This document shows, piece after piece, positions 1 through 7,478 of a stretch of DNA of 64,000 bases. Each line of letters starts with the position of its first letter. Within the stretch, counting starts at the first letter, position 1. This stretch comes from Phaeobacter sp. (GTDB lineage: Bacteria > Pseudomonadota > Alphaproteobacteria > Rhodobacterales > Rhodobacteraceae). Location: the NCBI RefSeq assembly GCF_022825805.1, contig NZ_JAJDWC010000028.1, positions 1 to 64,000 of the forward strand, given 5' to 3'. The notes beneath the pieces are model-generated. The model was not told the origin of the DNA, did no database searches, and worked only from the letters and a program-made list of their open reading frames with translations. The position numbers were made by a program, and so were the translations under genes.

Positions 1-72
1 ACACCACCGCCCGCACCAAAGCGACGCGGCCGACCACCAAAAAAGGAGAAACTGATCGCAACAACCGGCTGA
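1..72 (+). CDS. 3' end of an unknown protein with an AT-hook-like tail (partial)
   Basis: Reading from base 1, the frame gives a proline-rich, basic C-terminus containing KRRGRPPKKEK and stops with TGA at 70-72. The RGRPP core is the signature of AT-hook DNA-binding tails, so the protein may bind the DNA minor groove, but only 23 residues are visible. A terminator-like hairpin follows 13 bases after the stop, which supports this frame over the competing open frame that runs into the next gene. The rest lies outside the window. Confidence 0.4.
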   Translation, partial: TPPPAPKRRGRPPKKEKLIATTG

Positions 73-85
73 TCACCGAGACCAG

Positions 86-113
86 AAAGTGGGGAATTTT
101 ACTTCGCCACTTT
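86..113 (+). terminator. rho-independent-type hairpin
   Basis: Bases 86-96 pair with 103-113 (AAAGTGG-GAA against TTC-CCACTTT, one G-G mismatch) and a T-rich run follows at 119-124. It fits termination of the AT-hook gene. It also argues that the large ORF downstream starts after it rather than reading through. Confidence 0.5.
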
Positions 114-122
114 TGGGGATTT

Positions 123-2705
123 TTGAAACGGCATTTACACGAGGCAGCTGTTGCGCAGGAACCGGTATCTGAGAGCGCGCCAATACCTCCAGTTCCGCAG
201 GTGGAACCAGACAGTCAGGCAGTAACGCAGGCCGATACTCCGGCAGATACTAATGTCGCGCCAGAGCCGACACCAGTGGCACGCACTGAGGTCGCAAAGA
301 CAGCCGAGCCTATCCCACCCGCGCCTGTTGCTGCTGAACCTGCCGCCGCCGCCCCGGCAGTGGAGCAAACGGCCGCGTCGATGCCAGCGCAGGCACCCGG
401 TCAAGCACCTGTTCAGACGCAAAGCCAAACACCCCGTCAGACACCGGTACAAGCCGCCGCGCCAACGGCCGCGCCCGCTGCACCGCTGGCACAGCCCGCA
501 GCAACTCCGGCAGCAGCGACACCGGCAGCAGCACCGATCGCGACGCCGGCTGCGCAGCCTATCTCACAGGGCGCCGTCCAAACCAGCGGACAAACCGCCG
601 GGCAAACAAGTGGCCAAGCCGCTGGTCGAGAAGCCGAACAGGCGCCTCTCCCGCCCCCGGTCGAACCAGTCGTCGAGCCAACAGGTGAGCCGACAGGTCA
701 AGCAACAGATCAATCAGCGGCGCAGCAATCACCTGCTCCGCAGCCTGCGCCACAGGCCTTGGCTGAAACAACAACGACCTCGACAGCCGCGCCAGCATCT
801 GCGCAGCCCGCTGCACCGCAGCAACCGCCTGTGACCGAACCGTTGCCGGAGACCGGGGCCACTGCCCCTGCAGATTCGGCAGATCCGGTTGCTACGTCGG
901 CGAGTGCAGATCCGGTGGCAAGTGCCCCGCTGAGCACTGCGGCGCCCGCTCCCGCTGCGGCCCCGGCTGCGCCGCCATCGGTGGAGGCGGCACAGGTTCC
1001 TGACGCGCCCGCCCCGACTGCGCAGCCCACACCGGCGGCACCAATGACAGCGCCTGCGGCCGAGGCACCGGCTGAGGCGCAGACCTCCATGGGGTTTGAA
1101 CCGGCCCAACCCGCCGCCGCTGCCCCGCAGCATGGAGACCCTTCGTACGCAGCCGCGCAGCAGCCCTCCGCCCCACCGCTTGCAGAACCAAGCGAGGACG
1201 CCGAGCAGCCGGATCTGCTGTCTGGACTGGCGGCGCCTTCCCCTGCCGCCCCCGCCCCAACGGCTGCTGCGCCAGCCGCACAGGCTGCGGCAGAGCAAGT
1301 CGAAACCGCGGCCTTGCACGCCCCAGCATCGGACACGCCTGAGGCCACCGGGCAAGACAGCGCCGCCCAACACAACATCGCCCAGGACAGCACCGCCCAG
1401 GACAGCATCCCGCAGGCTGAACCTTCAGGGACCCCGCTGAACGCTCAACCATCGGTATCTCCTGCGGATGTGGTTATGGACAGCGCGCCTGCGCCTGCAG
1501 TTGGTGATATCCCACCGCCTGCTTCGCCCGATGCAACGCTTGCTCCCGCCGCAGCCGAGGCAGAGACCCCGGCCGAGACCGCGGAGATCGACCTGCCTGC
1601 GGCGGAAGACCCGATTGAGAGCGTTGCCCTGACAGACAGCGGCGATCCCGAAATGGGCCTCTCCACAAGCCATGCCGATGTCGAGCAGACCGCAACCTCG
1701 ACAGAGCCCGCGCCCGCCGTCGAAGATATCGTGGCCGCTGATCAAGAGATTGAGCCGGAACTGGAGGTCGCGCCGCACTCCGAAGGCGCGGCGCAGGAGC
1801 TGTTGTCGCCAGCGGTCGATGATACAGACACCCAGCCACTGTCCGATGGGGATATGGGCGCTGATCTGGGCACTCTCGGCGCGGCCGCAAGTGATCTGGC
1901 GCAAGAGGAGCCGCAACTTCCGGAAACACCTGCCTTTGCTGCAGAGCTGAGCGACGCAGAACCAGTCGAGACAGCAGAGCCCGAACAGGCCCAGCTCCTC
2001 GTCGAGGAAACCGCTGCCGAACAAGCCCTTAGCGAACAGGGCCTTAGCGAACAGGTCCTTACCGAGCAGCCCCCTGGCGAGCAGACCCAAGCGGAACCAG
2101 TCAACGCGGAACAGCCCGAGCCTGAGGCATTGGTCGACCTGCTGGTTGAACCGGCAATGTCTGAATCAGCCCAGTCTGAACCTGAACTGGCTGACCCAGT
2201 AATGTCTGACCCCGCGCCCTCTGAACAGGTGCCCTCTGAGAGCGAAGTGGCTGAGCCAGTTCTGGCAGAGGTGCCAAGCGCTGAGGCGGCGCAGACGGAA
2301 GAGCCAGTGGCTGATCCAGCGCCGATCCCAGATGCACCTGAGGAGGCGCTGGAAGCGCCCGCTGCGGCGCTACCAGATCCTGAACATGTGCCTGGATACG
2401 AGCCTGAGCAAATACCTGAACCGGACGTAACAAGCGCCATTGAGCCCGAATTCGACGTGGCCTTTGATCCTGCGCCGGAACCCACTCCGGAACCGGTAGC
2501 TGAACCCGCAGTTGAACCTGCCGGCGCAGGTGCGGCGGCGGCCCCTGTCAAACCACGGGTTGTGGTGGTGCCAGATATGGCGCGCGGCGTGCCAGATCCT
2601 GTTGCAGGCCCGCTGAGCCTGTTGGCGCAGGTTGATCGCCTGCCTGCTTCGTCACAGGCGGAGGCGGCTGACTGCGCCGAGGCGCTGCGCCGCTTTGCGT
2701 CCTGA
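123..2705 (+). CDS. long Ala/Pro/Glu/Gln-rich low-complexity protein
   Basis: An 860-residue reading frame dominated by alanine, proline, glutamate and glutamine, with no recognisable catalytic domain. The first half is PA/QT-rich (many APA, QTSGQ, PAAP runs); the second half is acidic (EPE, SEQ, EPV). It contains in-frame tandem units, including five EQxxx pentapeptides at about residues 633-657. Only the last 60 or so residues look less repetitive (VVVVPDMARGVPDPV, then a short helical tail ending ALRRFAS). The TTG start has GGGGA close upstream, but later starts are possible. No signal peptide is evident. Several opposite-strand frames are also long here, an effect of GC-rich repeats, so gene status is likely but not certain. 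Function unknown; probably intrinsically disordered. Confidence 0.6.
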   Translation: MKRHLHEAAVAQEPVSESAPIPPVPQVEPDSQAVTQADTPADTNVAPEPTPVARTEVAKTAEPIPPAPVAAEPAAAAPAVEQTAASMPAQAPGQAPVQTQSQTPRQTPVQAAAPTAAPAAPLAQPAATPAAATPAAAPIATPAAQPISQGAVQTSGQTAGQTSGQAAGREAEQAPLPPPVEPVVEPTGEPTGQATDQSAAQQSPAPQPAPQALAETTTTSTAAPASAQPAAPQQPPVTEPLPETGATAPADSADPVATSASADPVASAPLSTAAPAPAAAPAAPPSVEAAQVPDAPAPTAQPTPAAPMTAPAAEAPAEAQTSMGFEPAQPAAAAPQHGDPSYAAAQQPSAPPLAEPSEDAEQPDLLSGLAAPSPAAPAPTAAAPAAQAAAEQVETAALHAPASDTPEATGQDSAAQHNIAQDSTAQDSIPQAEPSGTPLNAQPSVSPADVVMDSAPAPAVGDIPPPASPDATLAPAAAEAETPAETAEIDLPAAEDPIESVALTDSGDPEMGLSTSHADVEQTATSTEPAPAVEDIVAADQEIEPELEVAPHSEGAAQELLSPAVDDTDTQPLSDGDMGADLGTLGAAASDLAQEEPQLPETPAFAAELSDAEPVETAEPEQAQLLVEETAAEQALSEQGLSEQVLTEQPPGEQTQAEPVNAEQPEPEALVDLLVEPAMSESAQSEPELADPVMSDPAPSEQVPSESEVAEPVLAEVPSAEAAQTEEPVADPAPIPDAPEEALEAPAAALPDPEHVPGYEPEQIPEPDVTSAIEPEFDVAFDPAPEPTPEPVAEPAVEPAGAGAAAAPVKPRVVVVPDMARGVPDPVAGPLSLLAQVDRLPASSQAEAADCAEALRRFAS
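2019..2093 (+). repeat. five 15-bp in-frame tandem units
   Basis: Five successive 15-base units (2019, 2034, 2049, 2064, 2079) each begin GA(A/G)CA(A/G) and encode EQALS, EQGLS, EQVLT, EQPPG, EQTQA. The decay from nearly identical to divergent copies suggests growth by local duplication inside the disordered gene. Confidence 0.8.
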
Positions 2706-2729
2706 CGGCGGCGCGCGCATGAGAAACTT

Positions 2730-2766
2730 GGCAAGCGGAGAGAAAACTTCGGCTTTTTCGCTTGCC
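2730..2766 (+). terminator. hairpin after the low-complexity gene
   Basis: GGCAAGCG (2730-2737) pairs with CGCTTGCC (2759-2766); the interior contains an AAAA...TTTT pairing and a T run. It lies between the stop at 2705 and the tRNA, so it probably ends the upstream transcript. Confidence 0.45.
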
Positions 2767-2798
2767 CTTGTGCGAAAAAAGGGTAGAAACCAGCGCAA

Positions 2799-2875
2799 CG
2801 GGCTATAGCGCAGCCTGGTAGCGCGTCCGTCTGGGGGACGGAAGGTCGCAGGTTCGAGTCCTGCTAGCCCGACCA
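2799..2875 (+). tRNA. tRNA-Pro (anticodon GGG)
   Basis: A 77-nt cloverleaf with acceptor stem CGGGCTA/TAGCCCG, D-arm GCGCAGCCTGGTAGCGC, anticodon stem TCCGT/ACGGA around loop CTGGGGG (anticodon GGG), T-arm GCAGG-TTCGAGT-CCTGC, discriminator A and an encoded CCA end. GGG reads the CCC and CCU proline codons. A strong terminator follows. Confidence 0.97.
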
Positions 2876-2901
2876 AATACCCCGCCCTGTTCAAGGGGCC
2901 T

Positions 2902-2937
2902 AAAAACGCCCGCCCCTGACTTGGGGTGGGTGTTTTT
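2902..2937 (+). terminator. rho-independent terminator after tRNA-Pro
   Basis: A-rich left arm AAAAACGCCCGCCCC pairs with GGGGTGGGTGTTTTT across a 6-base loop, ending in five T. Classic intrinsic terminator 26 bases after the tRNA. Confidence 0.85.
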
Positions 2938-3002
2938 GTATCTGCGGTCCCGGTCGATCCGATCAGGAAAGCCTACAGAAATCAGGGCGTTGGGAGACTG
3001 CG

Positions 3003-4133
3003 ATGCGATCTGAGACAGCGACGTCCCGTGCGGGCACCCCGCCGCCATCTGCGACTTGCGACCACGGCGTGCTGGCAGATCTGCAGATCCGGCAGATGAT
3101 CACCGAAGGCGCGATCGCTGCTGCAGCCCCGATCCTGAACGATCAGATCCAGCCCGCCAGCCTTGATTTGCGGCTGAGCGATTGCGCCTACCGGGTGCGC
3201 GCCTCTTTCTTGCCAGGTCAGGGCCGCAGCGTCGCGGATCGGCTGGAAGATCTGACGATGCACAAGGTCGCGCTGACAGGTGGTGCGGTGCTGGAAAAAG
3301 GCTGCGTTTATGTCGTGCCGCTGATGGAGCGCATCCGTCTGCCGCAGGGCATGACAGCGGCGGCCAGCGCGAAATCCTCCATCGGGCGGTTGGATGTGAT
3401 GACCCGTGTGATTACCGATCAGGGGGTGGAGTTTGATCGGGTGCCTGATGGCTATAAGGGCCAGCTTTATGCGGAAATCTGTCCGCAGAGCTTTTCGGTT
3501 CTGGTGCAGCCTGGCCATTTGCTGACGCAGATCATTTTCCGGCAGGGCCGCACCTTTCTGAGCGACGCGGAACTGCGCGCGGTGCATGACACCACCCCCA
3601 TCGTGTCCGGCGATCCTGTGATCTCTGATGGGCTTGGCTTTTCCGTGGATCTGCGCCCTGACACGGGGGATCTGGTGGGGTATCGCGCCAAACATCACAC
3701 GGGCGTCGTCGATCTGTCCAAACTGAACCACTATGACCCGGCGGATTACTGGGAAGAAGTGCGGACCACCAAGGGGCAGATCATTCTGGATCCCGGTGCG
3801 TTCTACATCCTGAAAAGCCGGGAATCGATTGTGATTCCACCGCTTTATGCTGCGGAAATGGCGCCCTATCTGGCCATGGTTGGCGAATTCCGGGTGCATT
3901 ACGCGGGCTTTTTTGATCCGGGCTTTGGCCATGCGGCTGCGGGCGGTGCGGGATCGCGCGGTGTGCTGGAGGTGCGCTGCCACGATGCGCCATTTGTGTT
4001 GGAGCATGGCCAGATCGTGGGTCGGCTGGTCTATGAGCGGATGTCGGCCCTGCCCGAGCAGCTCTATGGGGCGGAGATCGCCTCGAACTATCAGGGGCAG
4101 GATCTGAAGCTGTCGAAACACTTCCGCAGTTAA
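3003..4133 (+). CDS. dcd: 2'-deoxycytidine 5'-triphosphate deaminase
   Basis: 376 residues. It deaminates dCTP to dUTP, feeding dUMP and so dTTP synthesis. The dUTPase/dCTP-deaminase core is clear at about residues 118-175: ASAKSSIGRLDV, then the ITDQGVEFDRVPDGYKGQLY stretch with the conserved glutamate region, and QPGHLLTQIIF. At 376 residues it is about twice the length of the E. coli enzyme and matches the long form common in alphaproteobacteria, in which a second related domain follows (FYILKSRESIVIPPLYAAEM onward). ATG at 3003. It stands alone after the tRNA-Pro terminator. Confidence 0.9.
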   Translation: MRSETATSRAGTPPPSATCDHGVLADLQIRQMITEGAIAAAAPILNDQIQPASLDLRLSDCAYRVRASFLPGQGRSVADRLEDLTMHKVALTGGAVLEKGCVYVVPLMERIRLPQGMTAAASAKSSIGRLDVMTRVITDQGVEFDRVPDGYKGQLYAEICPQSFSVLVQPGHLLTQIIFRQGRTFLSDAELRAVHDTTPIVSGDPVISDGLGFSVDLRPDTGDLVGYRAKHHTGVVDLSKLNHYDPADYWEEVRTTKGQIILDPGAFYILKSRESIVIPPLYAAEMAPYLAMVGEFRVHYAGFFDPGFGHAAAGGAGSRGVLEVRCHDAPFVLEHGQIVGRLVYERMSALPEQLYGAEIASNYQGQDLKLSKHFRS

Positions 4134-4262
4134 GACGGCGCAGTTCAGTCCGCGCAGTTAAAACGTGCCTCACGGATCCTGGCATTGAGACTGGGGACTG
4201 GACGCCGGAACCGACCAAGATGCGCCGAATGGCGATCTGGGATCAGGTTTTAATCTAGGCGC

Positions 4263-4313
4263 TGTGTATCAGGGTTGTGTGTCAGGGTTATGTGTCAGAG
4301 CTGTTTGTCAGAA
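4263..4313. repeat. four 13-bp tandem units
   Basis: The word TCAG recurs at 4269, 4282, 4295 and 4308, giving four imperfect 13-base copies of TGTGTGTCAGGGT. They overlap the 3' end of the small minus-strand gene and lie in the gap after dcd. No coding role is visible. Confidence 0.75.
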
Positions 4314-4588
4314 GAGGATGCGTTTTCCCGCGCAGCCCGGCGTGCGCGGCGGGCCTGGCGTCGCTGCCGCCGTTCGGCGCGGTCTGCGTCTTCTCGTGAC
4401 GTTTGCGCAGATGGCTCCTGCAACAGATCGGTTGGCGCCGCTGGCGCGTTGCGACGGGCGTTTGCGGTCGACTTTGGCGGGGTGGCTGTGCGGTTTTTGA
4501 CCGCTTTGAGGCCCGCATCGACCCCAGCATTCACCGCCCGCCCGATCAGGCGGCGCACGATCATGCGCAGAAGCATGTCTATATTCAT
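4295..4588 (-). CDS. small conserved basic protein downstream of scpB
   Basis: 97 residues. The N-terminal ~30 residues form an amphipathic helix (MNIDMLLRMIVRRLIGRAVNAG); the rest is charged and Arg/Ala-rich (RAERRQRRQARRARRAAR). The ATG at 4588 has GGAGAGG about 7 bases upstream, which supports a real start. From memory, a similar small protein of unknown function commonly follows scpB in Rhodobacteraceae; I know of no assigned function. It lies in the same orientation as scpAB but 212 bases downstream, separated by repeats. Confidence 0.6.
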   Translation of the reverse strand: MNIDMLLRMIVRRLIGRAVNAGVDAGLKAVKNRTATPPKSTANARRNAPAAPTDLLQEPSAQTSREDADRAERRQRRQARRARRAARENASSSDKQL

Positions 4589-4627
4589 CCCGAACCTCTC
4601 CGAACCCTCTTTTCAAACACGGCGGCC

Positions 4628-4692
4628 ACAAGTGACCGGCGAAGGCGACCATTAAGGGCCACCGTCAAAGGCCACCGGCAAAGGCCACCGAC
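4628..4692. repeat. five 13-bp tandem units
   Basis: Five 13-base units start at 4628, 4641, 4654, 4667 and 4680; the last three are AAGGGCCACCGTC, AAAGGCCACCGGC and AAAGGCCACCGAC. A related AAAGGCCGACCGAC copy lies near 4749. The array sits between scpB and the small downstream gene and shares its 13-base period with the array at 4263-4313 although the sequence differs. Confidence 0.8.
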
Positions 4693-4800
4693 ACCCGCCG
4701 CTGCCCATATAACACCTACGGGTGAAATGCGGTGTTTTCAGGGCGGGTCAAAGGCCGACCGACACCTAACGTTCCCAGCGCATCTGGCGACCCGCTGCGG

Positions 4801-5466
4801 TTAGTCGTCTTCAAACAGCTCTGCTTGATCCTCAACCTCGTCACCATCGCTGTTGCCCCCCATGGGCAAGCTGCCCGGCGGGGGCCGATTTTCCAGAAGA
4901 CCCGCGGCACGCAGCTCTTTCAGGCCGGGCAGATCCCGGGCGCTTTCGAGGCCGAAATGATCCAGAAACGTCGGCGTCACCACAAAGGTCACGGGGCGGC
5001 CGGGCGTCATCTTGCGTCGGCCGAGGCGGATCCAATCCATTTCCAACAGCTGATCAATGGTGCCACGTGATACGGATACGCCGCGCACCTCTTCGATTTC
5101 GGCGCGTGTGACCGGCTGGTGGTAGGCAATGATCGCAAGCGTTTCGATGGCCGCACGAGAGAGTTTGCGGGTCTCGACCGTTTCCTTCTGCATCAGGAAA
5201 CCAAGATCCGGCGCCGTGCGCAAGGCCCAAGCGTCACCAATGCGCACCACCCGCACACCGCGACCTTCGTAGCGTTTGCGCAGATGCTCAATCGCGGTGG
5301 CCGGTGTGCATCCATGCGGCATGCGCGCTTCCAGATCCCGGATGGTGACGGGCTCTGTGCTGGCAAACAACACCGCCTCCACCATGCGTTCCTGCTCTGC
5401 TAGGGGGGGGGCATCAAACAGGGTCTCGGTTTGCGCTTCGGCAGAAGCCTGGCTGTGGTCGTCCAT
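4801..5466 (-). CDS. scpB: segregation and condensation protein B
   Basis: 221 residues, usual for ScpB. It forms the SMC-ScpAB condensin-like complex that compacts and segregates the origin region. Two winged-helix domains are expected; conserved ScpB text is visible (VEAVLFASTEPV near residue 31, AIETLAIIAYHQPVTRAEIE and VRGVS near 105-130, LGRRKMTPGRP near 150, FLDHFGLE near 170). The start overlaps the scpA stop by one base (TGATG), so the two are translationally coupled. The acidic tail after residue 200 is unremarkable. Confidence 0.95.
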   Translation of the reverse strand: MDDHSQASAEAQTETLFDAPPLAEQERMVEAVLFASTEPVTIRDLEARMPHGCTPATAIEHLRKRYEGRGVRVVRIGDAWALRTAPDLGFLMQKETVETRKLSRAAIETLAIIAYHQPVTRAEIEEVRGVSVSRGTIDQLLEMDWIRLGRRKMTPGRPVTFVVTPTFLDHFGLESARDLPGLKELRAAGLLENRPPPGSLPMGGNSDGDEVEDQAELFEDD

Positions 5467-6257
5467 CAGGTATCCTTGTCACGAATGCGCAATTGGATCG
5501 GCGCATAGGTCTCGGTCTGGCGCAGCTCCAGCCGGCCTTCTTTGACCAGCTGCAGCGAGGCGGCAAAGGTGGAAGCAGTGGCAGAGCGCCGTTTCATCGG
5601 GTCCCCGTGCCAGCCGTCCGGCAAATAGGTGAGCATATCGGTCCAGCTGCCGGTGTAGCCGATCAGGTGGCGCATGCGTTCCAGCGCTTCTTCCATGGTG
5701 AAAATAGCTTCGCGGTCCAGCACAAAGGGGCGGAAATCATCGCGTGTGCGGATGCGGGCATATGCCTGCATCAGATCCAGCAGATTGGCCGAATAGCTGA
5801 CGGTGCGGATGCGGGTGACATCCTCGCCCTGCCCGCGAGCAAAGAAATTGCGCCCCATCTGATCGCGCGCCATCAGCTTTGCGGCGCAATCGCGCATGGC
5901 CTGCAGACGCTCCAGCTGAAAGGCCAGATGCGCGGCCAGCTCTTCGCCGGATGGGCCGTCCTCGGTGGGGTCAGGTGGCAGCAGCAGGCGGGATTTCAGA
6001 TAGGCAAGCCAGGCCGCCATCACCAGATAATCCGCCGCCAGTTCGATGCGCAGCTCTCCGGCTTTTTCGACAAACGCGAGATACTGCCGGGCCAGTTCCA
6101 GCACCGAGATGCGGCGCAGGTCGACCTTTTGGGTGCGCGACAGGGACAAGAGCACGTCAAGCGGGCCCTCGTAGCCATCCACATCCACAATCAGCGCTTC
6201 GGCGGCGAGCCGGTCTTCGACGCTGATGCTGTCGTCTTCAAAGAGTGTTTCAGCCAT
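5466..6257 (-). CDS. scpA: segregation and condensation protein A
   Basis: 263 residues. The kleisin subunit that bridges the SMC heads and binds ScpB. Family hallmarks: YEGPLDVLLSLSRTQKVDLRRIS at about residues 29-51 and YLVMAAWLAYLKSRLLLPPD near 80-100. The frame extends a further 77 codons upstream, but that stretch is Arg/Pro junk antisense to nothing conserved and lies inside nagZ; the ATG at 6257 giving MAETLFEDDS is the family start. It overlaps the end of nagZ by 8 bases, so nagZ-scpA-scpB form one operon. Confidence 0.95.
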   Translation of the reverse strand: MAETLFEDDSISVEDRLAAEALIVDVDGYEGPLDVLLSLSRTQKVDLRRISVLELARQYLAFVEKAGELRIELAADYLVMAAWLAYLKSRLLLPPDPTEDGPSGEELAAHLAFQLERLQAMRDCAAKLMARDQMGRNFFARGQGEDVTRIRTVSYSANLLDLMQAYARIRTRDDFRPFVLDREAIFTMEEALERMRHLIGYTGSWTDMLTYLPDGWHGDPMKRRSATASTFAASLQLVKEGRLELRQTETYAPIQLRIRDKDT

Positions 6258-7308
6258 ATACCTGTCCGCCCATGAGGGCTGATAGTTCTGCCTCTGCGGC
6301 TTCGGTGTCAAGCGGTGCGGGCGTGCGGCGGGCTGCCTCTGCAGCCTCTGCACGGGCCTGAGCGGCCGGTGACATCGTGCCTGCAGCCTCGGCCACGGCG
6401 GTGCGCTGATCAAGCGGCGCGTTGCAGAACAACACCACATCGCAGCCCGCGGCGATGGTGTCGCGCGCGATGTCCTGAGGCGTACCATTCAGGGCCTTCA
6501 TCGAGATGTCATCGCTCATGATCAGCCCGTCAAAACCGATATCGTCACGCACCATCTGCATCACAGTGGACGAGAGCGTGGCGGGGTGTGTGTCCAGCGC
6601 CTCATAGACCAGATGTGCAGTCATCCCCATCGGAAGATCGTTGAGCGCCCGGAAGGCGGCAAAATCCACGGCGCGTAGCGCATCCAACGGCGCGGCGATA
6701 CGAGGCAGATCATGGTGGCTGTCCAATGTGGCGCGACCGTGGCCGGGGATATGTTTCACCACCGGCACCACACCGCCATCCAGCAACCCGTCGGCGGTGG
6801 CACGCGCGCGCGCCACGACATCGGCCAGACCATCCCCGTAGCAGCGATTGCGTAGGAACGGATGGGTCTGATCCGCGGCCACATCAGCCAACGGTGCGCA
6901 ATTGCTGTCGATGCCAAGCGAACGCAGCTCCTCTGCGATCAGCCGGGCGCGCAGGTACATCGCGCGGACGGCTCCGTCGCCTGCCGCCTGCGCGTGATCC
7001 TGTGCCTGATTCTGTGCCGCCTGCGCGTGGTCCAGGGCCGCCTGCGCGTGATCCAAGGCGGGCCGCCATTGCCGCGCCAGCGGTGGGCGCAGCCGCTGCA
7101 CCCGGCCACCTTCCTGATCGACCGTGATCAGACAGTCCCGCCCGACCGCGCTGCGCAGCTCATCACACAGAGCGCGGGTCTGCTCGGCACTGTCGATGTT
7201 GCGGGCAAACAGGATGAAGCCAAAGGGATCGACGCGCTGAAACAACGCCTTTTCCGCGGCGCTGAGGCGGGTGCCTTCGGCATCTAGAATTGTGGCTCCG
7301 TATGGCAT
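6250..7308 (-). CDS. nagZ: beta-N-acetylhexosaminidase (glycoside hydrolase family 3)
   Basis: 352 residues. NagZ removes N-acetylglucosamine from anhydro-muropeptides in cytosolic cell-wall recycling, and its products can influence beta-lactamase induction in other bacteria. Visible: TVDQEGGRVQR at about 62-72, the catalytic-loop motif KHIPGHG at 185-191 followed by D-S-H-H-D, and MSDDISM near 265 with the nucleophile Asp. An odd insert of (A)LDHAQA repeats occupies about residues 84-110, just after the EGGRVQRL segment, where other NagZ proteins have a short loop. First gene of the nagZ-scpA-scpB operon. Confidence 0.93.
   Translation of the reverse strand: MPYGATILDAEGTRLSAAEKALFQRVDPFGFILFARNIDSAEQTRALCDELRSAVGRDCLITVDQEGGRVQRLRPPLARQWRPALDHAQAALDHAQAAQNQAQDHAQAAGDGAVRAMYLRARLIAEELRSLGIDSNCAPLADVAADQTHPFLRNRCYGDGLADVVARARATADGLLDGGVVPVVKHIPGHGRATLDSHHDLPRIAAPLDALRAVDFAAFRALNDLPMGMTAHLVYEALDTHPATLSSTVMQMVRDDIGFDGLIMSDDISMKALNGTPQDIARDTIAAGCDVVLFCNAPLDQRTAVAEAAGTMSPAAQARAEAAEAARRTPAPLDTEAAEAELSALMGGQVYG
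6983..7054 (-). repeat. 18-bp repeats encoding DHAQAA inside nagZ
   Basis: Near-identical 18-base copies at 6983, 7016 and 7037 (plus-strand GCCGCCTGCGCGTG(A/G)TCC) encode the DHAQA(A) repeats of the NagZ insert. Being in-frame, they lengthen a surface loop without breaking the enzyme. Confidence 0.75.
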
Positions 7309-7478
7309 TGCTGTCCTCTTGTGCTGGGGCGCTGATACATCAGCACCAGTCGGTGCGCCATGGCAGGATCGTTAAAACAGATGGGGTAATGGCAAGAGAT
7401 TGCCATCTTTCCCAGCAGCCCCAACAGCAAACGCCCGGCTCGGGCCGGGCGCGATAAAGCTTGCCGCGTGGCATGAGC

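Noticed and set aside
710..2734. Long minus-strand ORFs (214-330 aa) opposite the Ala/Pro-rich gene
   Set aside because: Repeat-rich GC DNA keeps several frames open; their Ser/Gly/Cys- or Arg-rich composition has no domain structure.
2652..3048. Two minus-strand ORFs (80 and 81 aa) over tRNA-Pro, one reading GLAGLEPATFRPPDGRATRL
   Set aside because: This is the well-known artefact of translating the antisense of a tRNA gene; no ribosome site and the tRNA explains the conservation.
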